Shown: one piece after another, positions 19,679 through 27,612 of the stretch | Layout of the letters: each line of letters starts with the position of its first letter | Position numbering within the stretch: position 1 is the first letter of the stretch | Source of the DNA: Paractinoplanes bogorensis | Lineage (GTDB): Bacteria > Actinomycetota > Actinomycetes > Mycobacteriales > Micromonosporaceae | Direction: 5' to 3' | Assembly: GCF_018829635.1 (NCBI RefSeq) | Contig: NZ_JAHKKG010000011.1 | Span: 372,001 to 436,000, forward strand | Length of the DNA stretch: 64,000 bases | Notes under the pieces: model-generated | Told to the model about the DNA's origin: nothing | Database searches by the model: none | Seen by the model: only the letters and a program-made list of their open reading frames with translations | Made by a program: the position numbers and the translations under genes

Positions 19679-20689
19679 TTACTTGCGGCGGGTCTTGATG
19701 CTCTCCAGGGCCGAGCAGCCGCGCCAGACGGTGTTGGCCGAGCCGGGCGGGTTGAGCGCCAGGTTGCCGGCGTCGTCGTGCTCGAGGAAGAACCGGTAGT
19801 CGCGCAGGTCGTTGAGCGCGGACAGCGTGCGGGTCCAGTCGACGTCACCCTTGCCGACGTCGACGAAACGGAACTTCTTGCCGCCGGCCCGGGTGCCCGC
19901 GGCGGCGGTGCGGTTGCCGTTCGGGTCCCACTTGATGTCCTTGATGTGGAACGCGATGAACCGCTTGCCGTGTTTCTTGATCCACCAGTACGGGTCCTCG
20001 CCGGCCACCGAGACCCAGCCCAGGTCGACCTCGAACTTCACGTACCGCGGGTCGGTCCGCTCGAGCAGGATGTTGAAGATCGGCGAGCCGTTCTCCAGCT
20101 TGAACTCGCTGTCGTGGTTGTGGAAGAAGAAGCCGCCGAAGCCCTGCTTGACGGCGTGCTCGCCGCACTTGTTGAATTGGTCGGCCAGCACCTTCATGTT
20201 CTCGCCGGTGAACGGGCCGAACCCGCCGCCGTCGAAACCGAAGGCGCTGCCGGTGCCGACGTACGGGAAACGCCCGAGTTTCTGCGCGTCTTCGAAGATC
20301 TGCATCCGGCCGTCATGCGTGGCCCACGGGTTGGGCAGGCCGGCGCCGCGGGGTCCGAAGTGGTTGCTCACGATCCGCAGCCCGTACGACTGGACGAGTG
20401 CCTTGAGCTGGGTCGTGGTCTTCTCGTAGTAGGTGCCGGCGAGTTCGAGCTCGCGGACACCGGCGTCGTGGACCGCTTCCAGGGCGATCTCGAGGTTCTT
20501 GAAGTCGGTGCCGATCAGCTCGCGGACGGTGAAGATCTGCAGGCCGATCCGGTCGGCCGGGATCGTGCTCGAACCGCCGCCGTGCTTCGGCGAGGCCATG
20601 GCCGCGCCGCCGGTGGTGGCGAGCGCCCCGGTGGCGAGAACTCCGGCGCCGGCACCGAGCAGGGTGCGACGACTGACGTTGTTGTCCAC
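19679..20689 (-). CDS. Tat-exported sugar phosphate isomerase/epimerase-like protein
   Basis: 336 residues. The N terminus has a twin-arginine signal (NVSRRTLLGAGAGVLATGALA). The mature part is a xylose-isomerase-like TIM barrel: IGLQIFTVRELIG, VRELELAGTYYEK, LRIVSNHFGPRG, FFFHNHDSEFK, KFEVDLGWVSVAGEDP and FIAFHIKDIKWD give the metal-ligand layout. Export suggests an extracytoplasmic carbohydrate-modifying role rather than central metabolism; the reaction is unknown. It is divergent from a ROK repressor, which may control it. It resembles the truncated protein at the window start. Confidence 0.87.
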   Translation of the reverse strand: MDNNVSRRTLLGAGAGVLATGALATTGGAAMASPKHGGGSSTIPADRIGLQIFTVRELIGTDFKNLEIALEAVHDAGVRELELAGTYYEKTTTQLKALVQSYGLRIVSNHFGPRGAGLPNPWATHDGRMQIFEDAQKLGRFPYVGTGSAFGFDGGGFGPFTGENMKVLADQFNKCGEHAVKQGFGGFFFHNHDSEFKLENGSPIFNILLERTDPRYVKFEVDLGWVSVAGEDPYWWIKKHGKRFIAFHIKDIKWDPNGNRTAAAGTRAGGKKFRFVDVGKGDVDWTRTLSALNDLRDYRFFLEHDDAGNLALNPPGSANTVWRGCSALESIKTRRK

Positions 20690-20733
20690 GGCTTCCCTTC
20701 CGTCGATCCAATGTCAGGCGACCATATGGGTCC

Positions 20734-20750
20734 TAACAAACTTTTAACAA
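20734..20750. promoter_or_regulatory. A+T-rich TAACAA repeat, candidate ROK operator
   Basis: TAACAAACTTTTAACAA contains two TAACAA half-sites 11 bases apart in an otherwise GC-rich background. It lies between the divergent isomerase and ROK regulator genes, 45 bases from the isomerase start. ROK repressors often bind A+T-rich AAC/GTT sites. Assignment is inference. Confidence 0.35.
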
Positions 20751-20832
20751 GACGGTGGCAGAAGTAGATTGCTTGACGTGCATAAGTTGTCTGGTTCGCG
20801 GCGGATTGGTAGTCGTGTGCTTGACTTCCACC

Positions 20833-22020
20833 ATGTCTGCGATTCCGACCCGTGAGACGGGGCTCGGCCCGGGGGAGCTCCTGCAGCTGCTTCGCGACGG
20901 GCAGCCGCGGACCCGTGCCGAGCTCGCCCGGATCACCGGGATGGCCCGGTCCACGGTCAGCCTCCGGGTGGACGCCCTGCTCGCCTCCGGACTGCTGGCG
21001 CCGTCGGGCGAGGCGGCCTCGACCGGGGGCCGGCCGCCGGCCCGGTTCGCGTTCAACCCGCAGGCCCGGGTCGTCGTCGGGGCCGACATCGGCGCCACCC
21101 ACGCCAACGTGGCCCTGACCGACCTGCGCGGACGAGTCCTCTCCGAGGCGGCCGAGCGCCTCGACGTCACCGACGGGCCGGTCCCGGTGCTCGACCGCGT
21201 GATCGCGACGATCGGCCGGCTGCTCGGCGCGGCCGGCCGCGGCGTCCGGGATCTGGCCGGCATCGGGATCGGCCTGCCCGGCCCGGTCGAGCACTCCAGC
21301 GGCCGCCCGCGCCGCCCGCCGATCATGCCGGGGTGGGACGGCTTCGACGTGCCCGGGCACGTGCGCCGCCACTGGGACGTGCCCGTGCTGGTCGACAACG
21401 ACGTCAACATCATGGCCCTGGGCGAGCACGTCACCGCCCACGCCGACCTCGACCACGTGCTGTTCGTCAAGGTCGCCACCGGCATCGGGGCGGGCATCAT
21501 CAGCGGCCGTCAGCTGCTGCGGGGCGCGGTCGGGGCGGCCGGCGACCTCGGGCACGTGGCCGCCCCGAACGCGGCCGGGGTCCGCTGCGCCTGTGGCAAC
21601 ACCGGCTGTCTCGAGGCGGTGGCCAGCGGCCGGGCGATCATCCGGCAGCTCAGCGCGGCCGGGGTGCCCGTGGCCACCAACAGTGACGTCGTCGCGCTCG
21701 TCAACGGGGGCAACATCGAGGCCGCCCACGCCGTACGCCAGGCCGGTCGGACGATCGGCGAGGTGCTCGCGATGTGCGTGAGCATGCTCAACCCGGAGCT
21801 GGTGGTGATCGGGGGCTCGCTGGCCGGCGCGGGGGAGAGCCTGATCGCCGGGGTGCGCGAGGTGGTCTACGGGCGGTCGCTGCCGCTGGCCACCGGGCAT
21901 CTGCAGATCGTCCCGGCCACGACCGGGTTCCAGGCCGGGGTGATCGGGGCGGCGACGATGGTCGTGCAGGACGTGCTGGCCGCCGAACGGGTCGAGCGGG
22001 GGCTCCTAAGTTCCGGATAA
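20833..22020 (+). CDS. ROK-family transcriptional regulator
   Basis: 395 residues from ATG 20833. The frame is open from 20755, but the earlier part does not resemble the family. An N-terminal winged HTH (RTRAELARITGMARSTVSLRVDALLASGLL) is followed by a sugar-kinase-fold ROK domain: ADIGATHANVALTDLRG (phosphate loop), LPGPVEHSSGRP, DNDVNIMALGEH, GHVAAPNAAG and the zinc motif CACGNTGCLE. It is a sugar-responsive repressor of the XylR/NagC type. Its likely targets are itself and the divergent exported isomerase. The inducer is unknown. Confidence 0.9.
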   Translation: MSAIPTRETGLGPGELLQLLRDGQPRTRAELARITGMARSTVSLRVDALLASGLLAPSGEAASTGGRPPARFAFNPQARVVVGADIGATHANVALTDLRGRVLSEAAERLDVTDGPVPVLDRVIATIGRLLGAAGRGVRDLAGIGIGLPGPVEHSSGRPRRPPIMPGWDGFDVPGHVRRHWDVPVLVDNDVNIMALGEHVTAHADLDHVLFVKVATGIGAGIISGRQLLRGAVGAAGDLGHVAAPNAAGVRCACGNTGCLEAVASGRAIIRQLSAAGVPVATNSDVVALVNGGNIEAAHAVRQAGRTIGEVLAMCVSMLNPELVVIGGSLAGAGESLIAGVREVVYGRSLPLATGHLQIVPATTGFQAGVIGAATMVVQDVLAAERVERGLLSSG

Positions 22021-22058
22021 ATCGGATCTCCACGACGAAATGCGGGACGCTTCGTCGG

Positions 22059-22634
22059 GTGGGACTGAGCCGGGCCGAGGTCACCGAGGGCGTCGACGTG
22101 CGCCTGGAGACGACTCTGCACGCGTACGAGGGAATGGTCTTGATCCCGATCCCGCCCGCGCTGCTCAAGGCGCCGCCCACCCACGCCGGGGTCCGGATCC
22201 TGCGCGGCGGGCGGGTGACCGGCCTCGGTGACGCGTACGAGGCGACCCGGCACGTGTGGGAGGGCTGCCGCATCGAGGGCGCCGGCCGAACCCTGGTCGT
22301 GCACGACCCGTACGGATACGTGATCACGCTGACCCAGCAGCCCGGCGACGACCCGATCCTGACCGTGGCCTCGCCGCCGATACCGGCCCGGCTGATCGAC
22401 CCGCCGCTGCTGGCCGGCCTGCTCAGCGGGCTCGCGCTCGGCTGCATCGGGCCGTGCTTCGCGATGGGCCCGATGCGGCTGTTCCCGTCGGCGGCGTTCT
22501 TCTGGGCCTGGGTGCCGCTCTATCTGCTGATCGGCGGCGGTGCGGTGTGGCGGCCCGAGACGCGCCGCTTCGGCCTGGGGTTCCTGGCCAGCGGCGCCCT
22601 GGTCGGCATCACCGTGGCCTGGTTCTTCTCATAG
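22059..22634 (+). CDS. Uncharacterised protein with three C-terminal membrane helices
   Basis: 191 residues from GTG 22059, the most downstream start that keeps the whole conserved-looking part. The first ~120 residues are soluble and beta-rich (VLIPIPPALLKAPPTHAGVRILRGGRVTG). Three hydrophobic helices follow: LLAGLLSGLALGCIGPCFAMG, AAFFWAWVPLYLLIGGG and FLASGALVGITVAWFF. No family recognised. It starts 38 bases after the ROK stop and overlaps the convergent GGDEF gene by 6 bases. Confidence 0.65.
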   Translation: MGLSRAEVTEGVDVRLETTLHAYEGMVLIPIPPALLKAPPTHAGVRILRGGRVTGLGDAYEATRHVWEGCRIEGAGRTLVVHDPYGYVITLTQQPGDDPILTVASPPIPARLIDPPLLAGLLSGLALGCIGPCFAMGPMRLFPSAAFFWAWVPLYLLIGGGAVWRPETRRFGLGFLASGALVGITVAWFFS

Positions 22635-24116
22635 CGTGTATCGCCGGAATCCGCCTCCGCTGCGCTTGGTGGCCCGCTTGGCCTCGTACATCGCCTCGTC
22701 CGCGCCCTTCATCAGAGCCTCGTAGTCGCCCGCGTCGTCCGGATAGAGCGCGATGCCCACGCTGCCGCCGACCGTGAGGTTCCGGTCGTCGATGCGGAAC
22801 GGGAGCCGGAGCCGCTCGCAGATCCGCATCGCCACCTCGCTGGCCACGTTCTCGTCCGGGTCGCGGGTGAGCAGGATGGCGAACTCGTCGCCGCCCAGCC
22901 GGGCCACCACGTCGTGCTCGCGCACGGCGCCCAGCAGCCGCTTGGCCACCTGCTCGAGCAACTCGTCGCCCGCCTGGTGGCCCGCGGTGTCGTTGACCTG
23001 TTTGAACCCGTTGAGGTCGAGCATCATCAGCGCCACCCGGTTCCGCGACGCACCGGCCTCACGGACCGCCCGCTCAGCCTGCTCGATCAGGTGGGTGCGG
23101 TTGGGCAGGCCGGTCAGCGAGTCGTGGAACGCCTGGTGGCTGAGTTGCGCGACGTGGGCCTGAGCCGTCTGGCGCATCCCGGCGCTGTCCACGATCAGGG
23201 CGCCCTCGACCGACAGTTGATCGGCCAGCAGGCGGTCCTGGCTGGTCCAGGAACGGGTCGCGGACGAGTCGCCGGCCATGATCATGCCGATCGGGCCCTG
23301 GGCCGACATCAGGGGCAGCGCCACGTACGCCTGCAGGTTCATCAACCGCACCAGGCCGCCGGGGCGGACCCGCGCCGTGGCCGCGTCGCCGATCAGCGAG
23401 GCCTGCCCGCCCTGGATCGTCCGCCACACGGGCGAGTCGGCAGCGGCCCGGCCGACCAGGTCGCGGAGCTGCTCGTCGCCGTCGGGCAGGTTGACCGAGT
23501 GCACGAAGCGGATCGTGCCGGCGGCGTCGATCAGATAGACGGCGGCGTGCTCGGCCCGGAAGCCCTCGGCGGCCGAGGCGGCCAGGATGCGCCCGGCGTC
23601 CTCGACGGTGGCCGCGGCCATGCCCTGCTCGAAGAGCCGGCGCACCGTGGCCGACGAATGGGTGAGGAACTGGCGCTGACGCTCGGCGGCCAGGCCCTGC
23701 AGCGTGGTCGCGAAGTGCAGGGCGAGCGAGTCGAGCAGTTCCGGGCGCAGCACCTCGAGCGCGCCGCCGGTGAGCAGCAGCACGCCGACGGTCTGGCCGC
23801 CGATGCGCAGCCGTACGGTCATCTGCTCGCCGGTCACCTGGGGCCGCGCGCCGGCCGCCAGGCGCAGCACCTTGCCCGCCACGAACAGGTCGCGGTTGCC
23901 CGCCGGGCCGACCTGGGCGGTCACCTTCATGCCGATCTCGGAGTCGAGCTCGAAGACGGTGGCCGCGGTGAGGGCGGCGGCCGCCCGCAGGTGCGGTTCG
24001 GCCAGCTCGAGCACGTGCTGGACCGAGGGCGTGTCCTTGGTCATGAACGACACCAGGTCGGCCACCAGGGCGTCCTGGGGGTCGGCCCCGATCAGTCCCG
24101 GGCTGCTCACGCTCAT
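22629..24116 (-). CDS. GAF-GGDEF diguanylate cyclase
   Basis: 495 residues from ATG 24116. Two GAF-like sensory regions, about 30-165 and 175-315, precede a C-terminal GGDEF domain, about 330-490. The domain begins at the usual HDSLTGLPNR motif, and RLGGDEFAILL carries the intact active-site signature. It makes cyclic di-GMP from two GTP. No RxxD I-site was identified with certainty. No membrane segment is seen, so the GAF regions probably sense a cytosolic ligand. It is divergent from the GH2 gene with a 192-bp gap. Confidence 0.88.
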   Translation of the reverse strand: MSVSSPGLIGADPQDALVADLVSFMTKDTPSVQHVLELAEPHLRAAAALTAATVFELDSEIGMKVTAQVGPAGNRDLFVAGKVLRLAAGARPQVTGEQMTVRLRIGGQTVGVLLLTGGALEVLRPELLDSLALHFATTLQGLAAERQRQFLTHSSATVRRLFEQGMAAATVEDAGRILAASAAEGFRAEHAAVYLIDAAGTIRFVHSVNLPDGDEQLRDLVGRAAADSPVWRTIQGGQASLIGDAATARVRPGGLVRLMNLQAYVALPLMSAQGPIGMIMAGDSSATRSWTSQDRLLADQLSVEGALIVDSAGMRQTAQAHVAQLSHQAFHDSLTGLPNRTHLIEQAERAVREAGASRNRVALMMLDLNGFKQVNDTAGHQAGDELLEQVAKRLLGAVREHDVVARLGGDEFAILLTRDPDENVASEVAMRICERLRLPFRIDDRNLTVGGSVGIALYPDDAGDYEALMKGADEAMYEAKRATKRSGGGFRRYTL

Positions 24117-24308
24117 GCCCCACAAGGTCGGCACCGGTCCGGCGGGCTTGACGGGCCGCCGGTCGCGGTTGGGGTGCGATCCGTTTCCTTTCCCGCCACC
24201 GGATATCGATCCTCATCAACCCTTGACGCGGCTTTCCCCGCGTTGTTCAAATGTGTTTGTTCTTGAGTGAGTTCGAGCGCAACCTTTCCACCGAAGGGAA
24301 CTTCGCGC

Positions 24309-26750
24309 GTGAAGAAACATCTCGCCGCCCTCTCCGCCGCCGTCCTGCTGGTCGCGGGTGCGGCCGCCCCCGCCAGTGCCGCCCCCACCTGGCACCCCGG
24401 CATCCCACCCCTGGCGACCAAGTGGACCGACCAGGTCGGGCCGTCCAACGCCCTGCCCGAATACCCCCGTCCCCAGCTGACCCGCGACAAGTGGCAGAAC
24501 CTCAACGGCGTCTGGGAGTTCGCCAAGGCTGACGCGGGACAGGCCGTACCGACCGGCCAGAGTCTCGGCGAGCGCGTCCTGGTGCCGTACCCGATCGAAA
24601 GCGCCCTGTCCGGCATCCAGCGGCACGAGGACCGCATGTGGTACCGCCGCACCTTCACCGTGCCGGCGGGTTGGAAGATCGGGCCGGCCAACCGCCTGCG
24701 CCTCCACTTCGGGGCGGTCGACTACGACGCCAAGGTGTTCGTGAACGGCACCCAGGTCGCCACCCACCGCGGCGGGTACGACGGGTTCGACGTCGACGTC
24801 ACCGACGCGTTGAAGGGCACCGGGCCGCAGGAGCTGATCGTCTGGGCCGAGGATCTCACCGACTCGACCGGGCAGCCGATCGGCAAGCAGCGGCGCACGA
24901 GTGACCGCGGCATCTTCTACCTGGGCAGTTCCGGCATCTGGCGGACGGTCTGGATGGAGCCGGTCCCCGCTGCAGCCATCTCTTCTTTGAAGCTGACGCC
25001 GTCACTGACCTCGCTGGCTTTGACTGTCGAAGCCCCGGCCGGCCTCACGGTCAAAGCCGTGGCCCGCGACGGCGGCCGTAATGTCGGTTCGGTCACCGGC
25101 GCCACCGGCGCACCGTTGACGCTGCCGATCAGCAAGCCCAAGCTGTGGTCACCCGACAATCCTTTCCTGTACGACCTCGACGTCTCCCTGATCAGCGGGG
25201 GCAAGACGGTCGACACGGTCGGGTCGTACTTCGGCCTGCGCACGATCGGCTCGGCCCAGGGCGCCGACGGCAAGCTCCGGATCACGCTCAACGGCAAGAT
25301 CCTGTTCAACATGATGAACCTCGACCAGGGGTTCTGGCCCGACGGCCTGTACACCGCCCCGACCGACGCCGCGCTGAAGTGGGATCTGCAGCAGGACAAG
25401 GCGATGGGCTTCAACGCGGTCCGCAAGCACATCAAGGTCGAGCCCGACCGCTGGTACTACTGGGCCGACAAGCTGGGCCTGATGATCTGGCAGGACATGC
25501 CGAGCAGCAACACCGGCCCGATCCCGGCCGAGTGGCGTGACCAGTTCGAGGCCGAGCTGCACGAGATGGTCCGCGAGCACCAGTCGTGGACGTCGGTCGT
25601 GGCCTGGGTGCCGTTCAACGAGGGCTGGGGCGAGTGGGACCGCACCGCCACCGGCCGGATTGCCGACTCGGTCAAGGCGCAGGACCCGTCCCGTCTGGTC
25701 AACGCCCACAGCGGCGTGAACTGCTGCAACTCCAAGGGCGACTCCGGCCGCGGCGACGTGATCGACTTCCACCAGTACCTGGGCCCGGCCTCGCCTTCCC
25801 CGTCCGGGACCCGCGTCGCGATCGACGGCGAGCACGGCGGCTACGGCCTCAAGACGTCCAACCACATGTGGTTCGGCGACGGGCAGGCGTACGAGATGGT
25901 GCCCGACAAGGCCACCCTGACCTCCCGCTACGTGAAGAACCAGGAGGACGTGCTCACCGCCGCCCAGAGCTGCGGCATCAGCGCGGCGATCTACACCCAG
26001 ATCACCGACGTCGAGGCCGAGCTCAACGGCTTCTTCACGTACGACCGTCAGGTCACCAAGATGGACCTGCGCCAGGTGAAGGCGATCAACCAGAAGATCG
26101 TCCGGGAGGCTGACGGCTCGGGCTCGTCCCTGCCCCAGCCGCCACCCGGCACGCCCGGCCTCGAGGGCATCGCGTTCTGGCCGCTCGACGGCACCTACGG
26201 TTCGCTGACCCCGGTCGGCGACCCCGCCTTCGCCGACGGCCACACCGGCCAGGGCGTCGCCGTGAACGGCTCGACCCAGTTCCTGGATGCCGGCAAGCCG
26301 GTGCTGAACACGGCCTCGGACTATTCGGCCGCCGCGTGGGTCAAGCTCGACAAGGCGGACGGCGCCTTCCAGACCGTGGTCTCGCAGGACGGCGCTTCCA
26401 ACAGCGACTTCTTCCTGCAGTACTCCGGTGCCGACCAGCGTTTCGCGATGAGCTTCGCCGGCGTGCGGGCCCTGGGTCCGGCCAAGCCCGAGCCCGGCAA
26501 GTGGTACCACCTGGTCGGCGTCCGGGACACGGTCAAGGGCGAACTGCGCCTGTACGTGGACGGTGAGCTCGCCGGAACCGCCAGTGCCTGCCTGCCCCAG
26601 GCCGCCCCCACCGGCAACACGGTGATCGGCCGGGGCAAGTACGGCGGCAACCCGGTCGACTACCTGGACGGCACGGTCGACCAGGTTCACCTGTACGACC
26701 GGGCCCTGTCTCCCGCGGAGATCAAGGAGCTGTACACCTCGAACCAGTAG
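24309..26750 (+). CDS. Secreted GH2-family glycoside hydrolase with C-terminal LamG domain
   Basis: 813 residues from GTG 24309, which begins a clean signal peptide (KKHLAALSAAVLLVAGAAAPASA). A GH2 sugar-binding jelly roll comes first (LTRDKWQNLNGVWEFA, YRRTFTVPAGW), then an immunoglobulin-like domain, then a TIM barrel with FNAVRKHIKVEPDRWYYWADKLGLMIWQDMPS and WVPFNEGWGEWD, where Asn-Glu is the acid/base position. After about residue 615 there is a LamG/concanavalin-like domain (AFWPLDGTYG, YSAAAWVKLD, LRLYVDGELAG). It cleaves beta-linked sugars outside the cell; galactosidase, mannosidase or another specificity is not decided. A hairpin at 26765-26796 ends it. Confidence 0.87.
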   Translation: MKKHLAALSAAVLLVAGAAAPASAAPTWHPGIPPLATKWTDQVGPSNALPEYPRPQLTRDKWQNLNGVWEFAKADAGQAVPTGQSLGERVLVPYPIESALSGIQRHEDRMWYRRTFTVPAGWKIGPANRLRLHFGAVDYDAKVFVNGTQVATHRGGYDGFDVDVTDALKGTGPQELIVWAEDLTDSTGQPIGKQRRTSDRGIFYLGSSGIWRTVWMEPVPAAAISSLKLTPSLTSLALTVEAPAGLTVKAVARDGGRNVGSVTGATGAPLTLPISKPKLWSPDNPFLYDLDVSLISGGKTVDTVGSYFGLRTIGSAQGADGKLRITLNGKILFNMMNLDQGFWPDGLYTAPTDAALKWDLQQDKAMGFNAVRKHIKVEPDRWYYWADKLGLMIWQDMPSSNTGPIPAEWRDQFEAELHEMVREHQSWTSVVAWVPFNEGWGEWDRTATGRIADSVKAQDPSRLVNAHSGVNCCNSKGDSGRGDVIDFHQYLGPASPSPSGTRVAIDGEHGGYGLKTSNHMWFGDGQAYEMVPDKATLTSRYVKNQEDVLTAAQSCGISAAIYTQITDVEAELNGFFTYDRQVTKMDLRQVKAINQKIVREADGSGSSLPQPPPGTPGLEGIAFWPLDGTYGSLTPVGDPAFADGHTGQGVAVNGSTQFLDAGKPVLNTASDYSAAAWVKLDKADGAFQTVVSQDGASNSDFFLQYSGADQRFAMSFAGVRALGPAKPEPGKWYHLVGVRDTVKGELRLYVDGELAGTASACLPQAAPTGNTVIGRGKYGGNPVDYLDGTVDQVHLYDRALSPAEIKELYTSNQ

Positions 26751-26764
26751 CCGATTCTCAGCCG

Positions 26765-26796
26765 GAAGCGCCGTGCCCTCCGGGGTGCGGCGCTTT
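26765..26796 (+). terminator. Hairpin terminator after the GH2 gene
   Basis: GAAGCGCCG pairs with CGGCGCTTT/C, with further pairing of CCC to GGG inside. It lies 14 bases after the GH2 stop and abuts the stop of the convergent gene. A short T-run follows the stem. Confidence 0.65.
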
Positions 26797-27428
26797 CAGC
26801 TCTGCGCCGGCTGCCCGGTCCGGGACTGGCGGCGGGCCTCGGCCACGTCGGTCATCAGATCGTCCCAGTCGGGGTCGGCCTTCAGGGGTGTCGCCCCGAC
26901 CGGGCCGCCGATCCGGGCGTGGGCGTATTCCCACCAGGCGGCCACCCGCACCGGCCACAGGCCGACCCGCACCGCGCCGGCCAGGAAGCACCGGTGCGCC
27001 AGCAGCGTGGCGGCCAGGGTTTCCGGGTCGAGGTCGAGGGCCGGATCGTCGATCGACTTGCCGAAGGCCCGCACGTCGCGGTGCATCTCGGAGTAGGAGA
27101 TCAGGTTGGGCAGGGCGGGCAGGCGGCGGTGGGCGCCCGGCTCGACCAGGTCGTCGGCGTAGACCGGGGTGAACACCATGTCGTCGACGGTGACGATGAG
27201 GGGGAGGATCTCGCGGCCCAGTTTGAGGTCGAGCTGCACCGCCGGGGCCCGGGTCGGGACGAAGACCGACTCGGCCGCCGTGACCACCTCGGGGTTCAGC
27301 TGCGCGGTGTCGCCCAGAGCGGGGATGTGCACGCGGACGAGCCCCCGCTTGACGCTGACCTCCGCACCCGGAACTTCGCTCAGCGCCTCGGTGATCTCGA
27401 AAACCTGCACATGCCCGTTATACGCCAT
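26796..27428 (-). CDS. Uncharacterised cytosolic protein
   Basis: 210 residues from ATG 27428; an in-frame GTG at 27437 would add three. The N-terminal half is beta-rich (VQVFEITEALSEVPGAEVSVKRG, LVRVHIPALGDTAQL) and the C-terminal half helical (LDPETLAATLLAHRCFLAG, WWEYAHARIGG). No signal or membrane segment, no recognised family. It is convergent with GH2 and divergent from the cellulase. Confidence 0.65.
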   Translation of the reverse strand: MAYNGHVQVFEITEALSEVPGAEVSVKRGLVRVHIPALGDTAQLNPEVVTAAESVFVPTRAPAVQLDLKLGREILPLIVTVDDMVFTPVYADDLVEPGAHRRLPALPNLISYSEMHRDVRAFGKSIDDPALDLDPETLAATLLAHRCFLAGAVRVGLWPVRVAAWWEYAHARIGGPVGATPLKADPDWDDLMTDVAEARRQSRTGQPAQS

Positions 27429-27497
27429 GGGCACCACCGGTAGCCCGGCGAGCCGGTGTTAACGCATGATTTCTGATCTATGGCTCAACGATTGCGG

Positions 27498-27511
27498 TGG
27501 GAGCGCTCCCA
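27498..27511. promoter_or_regulatory. CebR/CelR box upstream of the cellulase
   Basis: TGGGAGCGCTCCCA is the exact 14-bp palindrome bound by the LacI-family cellobiose-responsive repressor CebR/CelR in streptomycetes and Thermobifida. It lies 101 bases before the GH6 start and just downstream of a TTGCGG element that could be a -35 box, a geometry suiting repression relieved by cellobiose. No cebR gene lies in the window. Confidence 0.9.
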
Positions 27512-27612
27512 TGTCATGCTTCTCGAACAGCCGAGGAAGCGATGCCCCTCGATGCTTCTCCGGCTGATCCCCCGGCGCACGGGCGCCGCCGCATGTCTCG
27601 AGGAGCCACCAC

